From JBHENC01 sp051000345 (GTDB lineage Bacteria; Acidobacteriota; Blastocatellia; Pyrinomonadales; Pyrinomonadaceae): a stretch of 16,184 bases of DNA. Numbering within the stretch: position 1 is the first letter of the stretch; each line of letters begins with the position of its first letter. The notes below the pieces were generated by a model, which saw only the letters and a program-made list of their open reading frames with translations, was not told where the DNA came from and did no database searches. The position numbers and the translations under genes were made by a program. The stretch lies in NCBI GenBank assembly GCA_051000345.1, contig JBPCOJ010000113.1, forward strand, positions 1-16,184, read 5' to 3'. Positions 5,368-13,037 of this stretch are shown in pieces.

Positions 5368-6861
5368 ATGGACAAACAAACTCAAACCACAACGCATGAA
5401 ACGCACATGCCGCTCGACGTGCTGATTCTCGCCGCCGGACTCGGCACGCGTATGCGCTCGCGCACCGCCAAGGTTTTACACAAACTCGGCGGGCGTCCGC
5501 TCATCGCGCACGTGTGCCGCACGGCTGCCGCGCTTAGTCCGCGCAATGTTTACGTCATCGTCGGACATCAAGCCGGAGATGTCGAACAAGCTGTGCGCGA
5601 TGAACAGGGCATGGAAAACGTGCGTTTCATACTCCAATCCGAGCAGCGCGGCACGGGCGACGCCGTCATGTCCGCGCGCGTCGAATTGCAGGATGCCAAT
5701 TCGACGCTGCTGATACTTTCCGGCGATGTGCCGCTTGTTCGCGCAGAAACCTTGGGCGCGCTCGTTCACCAGCACCGCACGCATCGCGGGCATGGCGCGG
5801 CGTCAACGCTTTTGACAGTGCGGCTCGATGATCCGGCGGGCTACGGGCGCATCATACGCGACGAAGAAAATCGCTTCCTGAAAGTAGTCGAACAAAAGGA
5901 CGCCACCGCCGAAGAACGTCTCGTCAACGAGATCAACGCAGGCATTTACTGCTTCGACACGCGCCTTCTTTATCCTGCGCTGTCGCGCGTCGAACCGACC
6001 AACGCGCAGGGCGAATACTACTTGACGGACGTTCCCGGCATACTCCGCGCCGAAAGTGAAGACGTAGGGATTTACCTTCATCCGGACGCGCGCGAAGTTT
6101 CCGGCATCAACACGCGCGCAGACCTCGCCGAGTTTGAAAACATTTTGCGCCGCCGCACGATTCGCCGTTTGATGCTCGATAGCGGCGTTACCTTTATCGA
6201 TCCTACGCACGCTTATATAAGCTCCGACGCGCAGATCGGGCGCGACACAATCATCCACCCGGACGTGTGCATCGAAGGCGCGAGCGTGATCGGCGACGAT
6301 TGCGAAATACGTTCCGGCGCGCGCATCACAAACTCGCGCATCGGCAGCAGCGTGCAGATAAAAGACCACTGCGTGATCGTTGATTCCGACATCGCGGACA
6401 AATGCTCAGTCGGCCCCTTCGCGCACTTGCGCATGAACGCGAAACTCGAAGAGCAAGCGGCTGTCGGCAATTTCGTCGAATTAAAAAAAACGCGGCTCGG
6501 CAGAAAGTCTAAATCTATGCACCTCGCTTATCTTGGCGATGCGATTATCGGCGACAAAACGAACATCGGCGCAGGAACGATCACATGCAATTATGACGGA
6601 GTGAATAAGCACCCGACTGTCATCGAAGACAACGTCAAGATCGGCTCCGACACGATGCTCGTCGCGCCCGTTCGCGTCGGGCATGGCGCGGTGACAGCCG
6701 CAGGCTCCGTCGTAACAAAGGATGTGCCGCCGGATTCACTCGTCGCAGGCGTTCCCGCCGTCGTCAAAAAGCATTTGGGCGAAACAACGAACGCTCCATC
6801 GGCTAATGCAGCGACGCCGGAAAACAAATCTGAAACAGCGCCCGCAGAGACTCCCGCGTAG
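5368..6861 (+). CDS. glmU: Bifunctional GlmU (UDP-GlcNAc synthesis)
   Basis: A 497-residue cytoplasmic enzyme that acetylates glucosamine-1-phosphate and then joins it to UMP from UTP, giving UDP-GlcNAc for peptidoglycan and lipopolysaccharide. The N-terminal uridyltransferase domain has LAAGLGTRM (21-29), AKVLHKLGGRPLIAHV (34-49), SGDVPL (118-123), NEINAGIYCF (187-196) and SGINTR (245-250). The C-terminal left-handed beta-helix (about 277-470) has PFAHLR (350-355), the catalytic His in KSMHLAYLGDA (382-392; His385) and NIGAGTITCNYDG (399-411). I chose ATG 5368, 5 nt after the yvcK stop. TTG 5359 overlaps that stop, and ATG 5407 (MPLDVLILAAG) would also give a full domain; no start has a clear Shine-Dalgarno. 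About 28 Ala/Pro/Glu-rich residues extend the C-terminus beyond the usual length. Confidence 0.97.
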   Translation: MDKQTQTTTHETHMPLDVLILAAGLGTRMRSRTAKVLHKLGGRPLIAHVCRTAAALSPRNVYVIVGHQAGDVEQAVRDEQGMENVRFILQSEQRGTGDAVMSARVELQDANSTLLILSGDVPLVRAETLGALVHQHRTHRGHGAASTLLTVRLDDPAGYGRIIRDEENRFLKVVEQKDATAEERLVNEINAGIYCFDTRLLYPALSRVEPTNAQGEYYLTDVPGILRAESEDVGIYLHPDAREVSGINTRADLAEFENILRRRTIRRLMLDSGVTFIDPTHAYISSDAQIGRDTIIHPDVCIEGASVIGDDCEIRSGARITNSRIGSSVQIKDHCVIVDSDIADKCSVGPFAHLRMNAKLEEQAAVGNFVELKKTRLGRKSKSMHLAYLGDAIIGDKTNIGAGTITCNYDGVNKHPTVIEDNVKIGSDTMLVAPVRVGHGAVTAAGSVVTKDVPPDSLVAGVPAVVKKHLGETTNAPSANAATPENKSETAPAETPA

Positions 6862-6951
6862 AGCGTAAGCATTCCATCTGGCAACGCGAGCGCTCTTTTA
6901 TTTCACTCTCTATTTCACCATCTTCAACTTACTCGTAAAGGACTTAAATAT

Positions 6952-8814
6952 ATGTGTGGCATTGTTGGTTATGTCGGCAACAAGCAAGTCGTGCCAGTGA
7001 TTATCGACGGTTTGCGCAAGCTCGAATATCGCGGCTACGATTCGGCTGGAATCGCCGTCGTCGATGAAGCGCACGATCTCGAAATACGCCGCGCCGAAGG
7101 CAAACTGCGCAACCTCGAAGAAACGATTCGCCTGCATCCATTGGACGGCACATACGGCATCGGCCACACGCGCTGGGCAACGCACGGACGCCCGACCGAA
7201 GAAAACGCGCATCCGCACCGCGACTGCACGGGGCGCATCGTCGTCGTTCACAACGGCATCATCGAAAATTATCTGCAATTAAAAGAACGACTGCGCGCCA
7301 GCGACCACCGTTTCGTGACGGAAACGGATACGGAAGTCGTCGCGCATTTGATCGAAGAATATCTGAAGGAAGGAGATTCATTCGAGATGGCCGTGCGCCG
7401 CTCGATACACGACCTTCGCGGCATCTTCGCGCTCTCGATTATTTCCGCAGACGAACCCGACACGATCATCGCCGTGCGTCAAGGCCCGCCCGTCGTCATC
7501 GGTTTGGGCGACGGCGAATACTTCGTTGCATCCGACATTCCGCCGATTCTGCAACACACGCGCGATGTCTTTTTCCTTGGCGACGGTGAAATCGCCGTGC
7601 TCACAAAGGAAGCCGTGCGCGTTATTGATTTCGACGGCAATTCCGTGAAGCCCACACAGCAGCGCATTACTTGGGATCCGATCATGGCGGAAAAGGGCGG
7701 CTTCAAGCATTTCATGCTGAAGGAAATTTACGAGCAGCCGCGCGCCATACGCGACACTGTGCAAGGCCGCATCTCGCTCGACACGGGACAGGTCTTTCTG
7801 GACGAAATGAAGAACCTCACTTCGGAAGAATTCAAGCGCTTCACTTCGATCAAGATTGCCGCCTGCGGCACATCCTGGCACGCCGGGCTTGCAGGCAAAT
7901 ACATGATCGAGCAACTCGCGCGCGTTCCCGTCGAAGTCGATTACGCATCCGAATTTCGTTATCGTGATCCGGTCATTGACGAAAACGTGTTGCTCCTCGT
8001 TATCTCGCAATCGGGAGAAACCGCCGACACCATCGCCGCGATGCGCGAAGCTAAAGAACGCGGCACAAAATCTCTCGCTGTCTGCAACGTGCAAGGTTCG
8101 ATGATTATGCGCGAAGCGGATGGCGCAATTCTCACACATGCTGGCCCGGAAATCGGCGTCGCGTCCACCAAAGCCTTCACCGCGCAGATGATTGCGCTGT
8201 ATCTTTTCGGCTTGCACTTGGGAAACTTGCGCGGCACGCTCTCCGAAGAGCAATCGAAGTATCACGCGCAGCAACTCGCGGAGCTTCCCGTCAAAATCGA
8301 AAACCTCTTGAGCGAGTCTGACGACATTGAAGACCTCTCGAAAGAGTTTTTCCGCTCGCAGGATTTTCTATACTTGGGGCGCGGCATCAACTTTCCCGTC
8401 GCGCTCGAAGGCGCATTGAAGCTCAAAGAGATTTCCTACATTCACGCCGAAGGCTATCCGGCGGGCGAAATGAAACACGGCCCGAACGCATTGATTGACG
8501 AACGCTTGCCCGTCGTCGTCGTCAACACGCGCGAGGAAGGCAACGCCGCGTCCGAACTTCGCTACGAAAAAACTCACTCCAACATCGTCGAAGTAAAAGC
8601 GCGCGAGGGCATCGTGCTTTCGGTTCTCACCGAAGGCGATAAGATGTCTTCGCTCGTCTCCGATCACGTCATCACGATACCGGAAGCAAGCGATCTTCTC
8701 TCGCCGATCTTGAGCGTTATTCCTTTGCAACTTCTTGCCTATCACATCGCCGTGCGCAGAGGCTGCGACGTAGACCAGCCGCGCAATCTGGCGAAGTCCG
8801 TGACGGTGGAGTAG
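6952..8814 (+). CDS. glmS: GlmS, glutamine-fructose-6-phosphate aminotransferase
   Basis: A 620-residue cytoplasmic enzyme making glucosamine-6-phosphate from fructose-6-phosphate and glutamine, the entry step to UDP-GlcNAc. The Ntn-type glutaminase domain starts with MCGIVGYVG (Cys2 becomes the nucleophile) and carries EYRGYDSAGIA (25-35), HTRWATHG (72-79) and HNGIIENY (100-107). Two SIS isomerase domains follow: CGTS (305-308), SQSGET (352-357) and STKAFT (405-410) in the first, EGALKLKEISYIHAEGYP (486-503) in the second; the C-terminus NLAKSVTVE holds the Schiff-base lysine. AAAGGA (6937-6942) lies 9 nt before the ATG. It follows glmU after 90 nt, without a visible glmS ribozyme (too short and no matching fold), so control differs from that of Firmicutes. 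Length is normal. Confidence 0.98.
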   Translation: MCGIVGYVGNKQVVPVIIDGLRKLEYRGYDSAGIAVVDEAHDLEIRRAEGKLRNLEETIRLHPLDGTYGIGHTRWATHGRPTEENAHPHRDCTGRIVVVHNGIIENYLQLKERLRASDHRFVTETDTEVVAHLIEEYLKEGDSFEMAVRRSIHDLRGIFALSIISADEPDTIIAVRQGPPVVIGLGDGEYFVASDIPPILQHTRDVFFLGDGEIAVLTKEAVRVIDFDGNSVKPTQQRITWDPIMAEKGGFKHFMLKEIYEQPRAIRDTVQGRISLDTGQVFLDEMKNLTSEEFKRFTSIKIAACGTSWHAGLAGKYMIEQLARVPVEVDYASEFRYRDPVIDENVLLLVISQSGETADTIAAMREAKERGTKSLAVCNVQGSMIMREADGAILTHAGPEIGVASTKAFTAQMIALYLFGLHLGNLRGTLSEEQSKYHAQQLAELPVKIENLLSESDDIEDLSKEFFRSQDFLYLGRGINFPVALEGALKLKEISYIHAEGYPAGEMKHGPNALIDERLPVVVVNTREEGNAASELRYEKTHSNIVEVKAREGIVLSVLTEGDKMSSLVSDHVITIPEASDLLSPILSVIPLQLLAYHIAVRRGCDVDQPRNLAKSVTVE

Positions 8815-8844
8815 CAAATCGGCATTGGCGATTTTCACTACGAG

Positions 8845-8879
8845 GTTCGCGCCCGCGTAGTCGTTCCAATCGCGCGAAC
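8845..8879. repeat. 8-bp inverted repeat after glmS
   Basis: GTTCGCGC (8845-8852) and GCGCGAAC (8872-8879) are perfect complements with a 19-nt loop. No T-run follows; it may be a 3' processing or stabilising hairpin of the glmS transcript. Confidence 0.4.
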
Positions 8880-8923
8880 GGAACATGACGGAAGCGCGAT
8901 TGTCAGACAGTAATTTTCCAACA

Positions 8924-8964
8924 AAAAGCTGCCCGCGAAAGTCAATCCTTCGCGGGCAGCTTTT
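8924..8964. terminator. Bidirectional terminator between convergent units
   Basis: AAAAGCTGCCCGCGAA (8924-8939) and TTCGCGGGCAGCTTTT (8949-8964) form a perfect 16-bp stem with a 9-nt loop. The flanking A-run and T-run give a U-tract on both strands, so it should end the yvcK-glmU-glmS transcript on + and the exporter transcript on minus. Confidence 0.9.
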
Positions 8965-9009
8965 CAGTTGTCGTTCGATGAACGATGAATGGCGGGCAGC
9001 GGAATCCTT

Positions 9010-11376
9010 TTACAGAATCGTCGCCAGCAGTCCCGTCGCAATCCCTGTCTCGTATGCGTACCAGAAACCGAAGATGATGCTGACGGCTCCGGCAGTGGCC
9101 TGCAATCCGTAATGAATGCCCGTTAGTTTTCGCGCGCTCAACGCGAACGGCAAGCCGATCAACCCCGACATCAGCAACATGCCGAAGATCGAGCCGACAC
9201 CGAAGACGATCAAATACAACAAACCGAGCGCCACGGAATTTATCTGCGTCAAGACCAGCAGCGTCAGCGCGGCAGAGCCTGCGAGACCGTGCATCGCGCC
9301 GACCAGCAGCGGCTTGAAACCGATGCGCCTGATGGCATGAGCGTGTGTCGCGGCGTGTGAATCCGCTGTGAGCGAATCGTCGTGCAGCGGCGAGTCCGTG
9401 TCGTGAAAATGAATATGGGCGTGCGCGAGGCCGTCGTGTAGATGTTTGTGAACGTGTATGTCCGAGCGTTTGCGAAGCGCGCGGGCGAAGGCGTTTGCGC
9501 CTAAGCCGATAATCATCAGCGCGACGCCGAACTCGAACCAGTTCGCCACGCGCTCCGGGATCGCAATGCGCAAGGCGAGTACAATCGCGCCGACAATCAC
9601 GAGCGACACGGTATGCCCGACGCCCCACAAGCCGCCGACGAGCGCCGCGCGCGAAAGCTTGCGATGTTCGCTGACGATGGTTGAGACGGCCACGACGTGA
9701 TCGACTTCCGTCGCGTGCTTGAGGCCGAAGACGAGTCCGAGGCCAAGCACCGCGAACGCGCCCGTAGAGACAAACGAAGGCTCGCCGCCCGCCAGCCCCG
9801 CGCGACTCTGCGCGATGAAATTGCCGATGATATGAGGGACATCGAAGCCTGCTTGTCCGAGCGCTTCATAACAAATCGCCGCGCCCGCGCACCCGATTAC
9901 AAACGCGCTCAAGACAGGCAGCACGCGCACTAATTTATCACCGGCAACGCCCGCCGGACGCTTCATCCAGCGGCCTGCGTAAACGAAGGCGAGGCCGATG
10001 CTGGTCAGTGTTGCCGCCAGCCCGATGCTGAACGCGACGACGAGAAACATGCCGTAGCCGACGCGGTGCAAGGCAATCGCGGAAAGCAAAACGACGAGCG
10101 CCGAAGGGCATGGCAGCAGCCCGCCCGAAATGCCGAGTGCAAGCAAACTACGCCATGTGACAGGGCTGCCGTCTGTTCCCGGCGGCAAATGCGAATGCTC
10201 GCTTCCGCCGTGCGAATGGACGAGCGGCATCGCGCCGTCATGCGTGTGCGCGTATTCGTGCGCCTCATCATGCGCGTGCGCTTCGTTATGCGTGTGATCG
10301 TCAATCGAAGGATTCAGAGCGGTGCGCAGGCGGCGTACAAAAAGACTGAAGCCGATAGCCAGAACAATCGCGCCGGAGACGAAACTCAAGATAGGAAAGA
10401 GCCGTTCGGGAACGATGTACTGCGATGCAAAAAGTGTGACGAGTCCGAGCGCGAAGACGCCGAGCGTGTGCGTGATCGTCACCGTCAATCCGAGAAAGGC
10501 CGCGTGCTTCGCCGTGCCGCGCGAACCCACCAAGTATGCGCCGACAACCGTTTTGCCGTGACCGGGCGAAAAGGCGTGCAGCGCGCCGAGCACCATGGCA
10601 ACGAGAAGGCCGAGCAGCGCAATCGCGGGCGTCAACTCCGGCACACTGATTAGTTCTGTCAGACGGTCACGCGCCTGCGCGATTGCGCGCCCATCGCGCG
10701 TGCGTAAACTCGTCGCGCCCATCGGAGCCGCGCCTCTCGTGAACGACAAATCAGCCACGCTCTCATGCAGCGGCGCGGTGAGCATGTCCTGCGGATAAGC
10801 CTTGAGTTCATCGGTCAAGCCGCTGCCGAACGCATCGCTGTTAAAGACAGAGACTCCGGCGGCTGGCACAACTACAATCTCGCGCCAGCCGATGCGCTCA
10901 CGATGATTCGTGTCTTCAAAACGAAGGCGGCGCGTCGTTGCATTGCCGGAAGCAGGAACGTTGCCCGCCATGTCGCACTCGACGCGCAAGGTCGGCAATC
11001 CGCCCGCGCCTACGGGAAGGCTGATCGATTTTGCGACGACTTCGAGCGGCACGATTGCGCCGTCGATGTTAAGCACAAGTCCTTTAGCATACTGCGCGGC
11101 AACCTGTTCGAGATACGCATCGAGTTCGGCCTTCGATGGCTCGCCGTCGCCCTTTGCGCTCGCCTTCTGCAATTCTTGCAGCGTAGGAATCTCCGCCATG
11201 TCTATCACATAGCGAACGCTGATTTGATCCGCGCCGACGCTGATGCGCGCGAAATGGTTGATCGTAAAATTACCGAGCGGATGCGCCAGCGCCGTCGCAC
11301 AAACCGCAGTCAGAAACACGGCGATTAGCAGCACAGCGGCGGCGCGGCGGCACATTGATGTTCGGCGCATATACAT
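9010..11376 (-). CDS. Two-module NicO/NiCoT-like nickel/cobalt transporter
   Basis: A 788-residue membrane protein. A signal peptide (about 1-31, ending ATALA) precedes a soluble, probably periplasmic part (32-240) opening with HPLGNFTINH, as in several NicO-type proteins. Module one (about 247-505) has the RcnA-like motif HAFSPGHGKT (267-276), ITHTLGVFALG (301-311), a His-rich loop with about 14 His (361-396) and SGGLLPCPSALVVLL (417-431). Module two (about 537-788) has LKHATEVDHVVAVS (552-565), the HxxxxDH pattern of NiCoT/UreH relatives, GVGHTVSL (585-592), a second His-rich loop (639-680) and GAMHGLAGSAALTL (693-706). The substrate is probably Ni2+ or Co2+; direction is uncertain, RcnA relatives export and NiCoT relatives import. 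AAGGAG stands 7 nt before the ATG. It is last in a minus-strand set with DUF4331 and TPR genes. No frameshift is seen; the double module looks like a true fusion. Confidence 0.85.
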   Translation of the reverse strand: MYMRRTSMCRRAAAVLLIAVFLTAVCATALAHPLGNFTINHFARISVGADQISVRYVIDMAEIPTLQELQKASAKGDGEPSKAELDAYLEQVAAQYAKGLVLNIDGAIVPLEVVAKSISLPVGAGGLPTLRVECDMAGNVPASGNATTRRLRFEDTNHRERIGWREIVVVPAAGVSVFNSDAFGSGLTDELKAYPQDMLTAPLHESVADLSFTRGAAPMGATSLRTRDGRAIAQARDRLTELISVPELTPAIALLGLLVAMVLGALHAFSPGHGKTVVGAYLVGSRGTAKHAAFLGLTVTITHTLGVFALGLVTLFASQYIVPERLFPILSFVSGAIVLAIGFSLFVRRLRTALNPSIDDHTHNEAHAHDEAHEYAHTHDGAMPLVHSHGGSEHSHLPPGTDGSPVTWRSLLALGISGGLLPCPSALVVLLSAIALHRVGYGMFLVVAFSIGLAATLTSIGLAFVYAGRWMKRPAGVAGDKLVRVLPVLSAFVIGCAGAAICYEALGQAGFDVPHIIGNFIAQSRAGLAGGEPSFVSTGAFAVLGLGLVFGLKHATEVDHVVAVSTIVSEHRKLSRAALVGGLWGVGHTVSLVIVGAIVLALRIAIPERVANWFEFGVALMIIGLGANAFARALRKRSDIHVHKHLHDGLAHAHIHFHDTDSPLHDDSLTADSHAATHAHAIRRIGFKPLLVGAMHGLAGSAALTLLVLTQINSVALGLLYLIVFGVGSIFGMLLMSGLIGLPFALSARKLTGIHYGLQATAGAVSIIFGFWYAYETGIATGLLATIL

Positions 11377-11653
11377 TATTTCGCTCCTTAAAACACTGAA
11401 CGTGACTGTAATGCTTAACGTGCGGCGGCGGTTAGCAACCCGGACGCTGAAGCGACGAGGCGGCTGCCCGTTAAGCTGTCAGAGTTCGTTGAAGAGCGTC
11501 GAAATCGGAGAGCATCAAGGGCAATATCCTTTTTCATTTCGCCGCATATTTTGTTCGCAATGTTAATGCCTGAAATCGCTTCGATTATTCCCGTCAAACC
11601 GAACGGCTTTTGTTTACATGCTGCGGTGGTTAGCCAAACGCTTGCGCGCGGCT
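11377..11653. other. Intergenic gap, no gene supported
   Basis: 277 nt between the TPR gene and the transporter. An 80-codon minus-strand frame begins at a TTG overlapping the TPR stop but has no ribosome site and no recognisable content. The only clear signal is CTCCTT (11384-11389), the Shine-Dalgarno of the transporter read on the minus strand. The gap lacks a hairpin terminator, so read-through from the TPR gene is possible. Confidence 0.4.
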
Positions 11654-12919
11654 TCAACCTGCGAAGCGTGCATCTGCACGGTCAGGCACAGAATTATTTT
11701 TCTTTGCCTTTGCCTGTGACCCTGGCGATTCTTTAACGGGCTGGCCTGCGGCAGCGGCGGCTTTAAGAATGCTGGCGTAGAAAAGGCGCGTCTCCATTGT
11801 CGGACGCAAAGTCAATTCATGCGCCGCCAACTTTTCCGCGCGCGCGTAACGTCCTGCCGCGAGGTCTAGCGTTGCCAACGGGCGCAAGTAGCCTTCGTTG
11901 CCGCCTTTGACCGCCCACTCGTAAAACTTCAAGCTCTCTTCCTGCATTCGCGCGGCTTCTTCCTTTTTGCCGACGCGTTCGAGCAGGCTGGCGAGATTGA
12001 GACGAACTTTCGGCTCGGGACGAATCGCAAGCACTTTGCGATAGCCCGCTTCGGCTTCCGCTAAGTTTCCTTCCCATTGATCCAAGTCGGCCATGAACTC
12101 AAGCGTGAGCGGATGATCGGGACTTTCCTGCAAAGCTCGTTCGTAGTACGTGCGCGCTAAATCCGTTCGGTCACGCTTGGCTTCGATCTCTCCGAGAATG
12201 GTCATTGCCCACGCGATTCTCGACGGAGCAGCAGGCTTTTCGTAACCGGCCTTGACCGCTCTTTGCATCAACGTCGCGGCTTCTTCAAAATCTCCGCGAA
12301 GCTCTGCGACCTGCGATAGTCCAGCCCATGACGAGAGCAGATCAGGCGCGAGGTCTATGAACTTACGATAGATTTTTTCGGCTCCGTCGAGGTCTCCTAC
12401 ATTGATCGCGCCATTGCCTGCGATAACCATCAGGTCTGTGCTGTCAGGGTCTTTTTGCAAGCCTTGCTCGGCCAACGCGCGTGCCTGTCCGAAGCGATGG
12501 CGGGCAAGCAATAGCGACGCGCGTGCGAGCAGAATGCGCTCGTCGCGCGGGCTGAGCGTATCGGCAATGCCGAGTTCTTTCCAGCCTCTATCGTAATCGG
12601 CGGGGTCGCCCGTGAAGGCGGCGCGGGCGACAAGCGTGTTCGCCAGCTTGCGGTGCGATTCGGAATCGTCCGGCTGCGCGGCAATGCGCCACTCGAAAAA
12701 TTTAATCTTCAGGTTGGCTGCTTTCAGCGTCGCGGGTTCGTCCGTTGCGCTCGAAGGATTTGCCGCAGGCGCTGGCGTGCTTTTTTCTTCTTCCGCTGCC
12801 GCCTCGCTGGTTGTCGCGGCCTGTTGCTTCGTTGTTTGCGAAGCCACCAGATAGGCGATGGCAGCAATTAACATGACGACGGCGAAGAGAGCGGAGAGTG
12901 CAAGCAGAATTCGTTTCAT
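11654..12919 (-). CDS. Membrane-anchored TPR protein
   Basis: A 421-residue protein with one N-terminal membrane segment (4-26, LLALSALFAVVMLIAAIAYLV) and no lipobox cysteine, so it is an uncleaved anchor with a periplasmic body. A Glu/Ala/Pro linker (30-65) is followed by TPR-type repeats: about 85-122, 127-158 (ILLARASLLLARHRFGQARA), 162-192 (MVIAGNGAINVGDLDGAEKI), 195-226, 236-268 (LGEIEAKRDRTDLARTYYER), 271-301 (LEFMADLDQWEGNLAEAEAG), 304-336 and 345-373. The last 30 residues are basic and disordered. Arrays of this kind are scaffolds for protein partners; candidates are the secreted DUF4331 protein encoded upstream and the soluble part of the transporter downstream. No clear Shine-Dalgarno is seen before the ATG, and two copies of GCTCTGGAAAA (12930-12940, 12946-12956) lie just upstream. 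Confidence 0.85.
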   Translation of the reverse strand: MKRILLALSALFAVVMLIAAIAYLVASQTTKQQAATTSEAAAEEEKSTPAPAANPSSATDEPATLKAANLKIKFFEWRIAAQPDDSESHRKLANTLVARAAFTGDPADYDRGWKELGIADTLSPRDERILLARASLLLARHRFGQARALAEQGLQKDPDSTDLMVIAGNGAINVGDLDGAEKIYRKFIDLAPDLLSSWAGLSQVAELRGDFEEAATLMQRAVKAGYEKPAAPSRIAWAMTILGEIEAKRDRTDLARTYYERALQESPDHPLTLEFMADLDQWEGNLAEAEAGYRKVLAIRPEPKVRLNLASLLERVGKKEEAARMQEESLKFYEWAVKGGNEGYLRPLATLDLAAGRYARAEKLAAHELTLRPTMETRLFYASILKAAAAAGQPVKESPGSQAKAKKNNSVPDRADARFAG

Positions 12920-12952
12920 GACATTTAACGCTCTGGAAAAGTAAGGCTCTGG

Positions 12953-12999
12953 AAAAAGCCGGGAAGGGCTAGGGCGTAATGCCGGTAGCCCTTCCCGGC
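12953..12999 (-). terminator. Intrinsic terminator after the DUF4331 gene
   Basis: GCCGGGAAGGGCTA (12958-12971) and TAGCCCTTCCCGGC (12986-12999) form a perfect 14-bp stem around a 14-nt loop. On the minus strand the stem is followed by TTTTT (12957-12953). It lies between DUF4331 and the TPR gene, so the DUF4331 transcript should mostly end here, with reduced read-through into TPR and transporter. Confidence 0.85.
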
Positions 13000-13037
13000 A
13001 GCGGAGTTGTTATTCCGCAGGTGTGGTGACGAAGTCC

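Noticed and set aside
5803..6369. 188-codon minus-strand frame inside glmU
   Set aside because: Lies wholly opposite conserved glmU codons and has no recognisable domain.
6860..6900. Hairpin AGAGCG/CGCTCT with TTTTA after glmU as terminator
   Set aside because: Only six pairs across a 25-nt loop; too weak to be called, and glmS 90 nt downstream is probably cotranscribed.
6862..6951. glmS ribozyme upstream of glmS
   Set aside because: The gap is 90 nt, shorter than the ribozyme, and lacks its pseudoknotted core.
7378..8274. 298-codon minus-strand frame inside glmS
   Set aside because: Antisense shadow of the conserved glmS frame with no domain or ribosome site.
11415..11657. 80-codon minus-strand frame between TPR and transporter genes
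   Set aside because: TTG start on top of the TPR stop, no Shine-Dalgarno, composition not protein-like.
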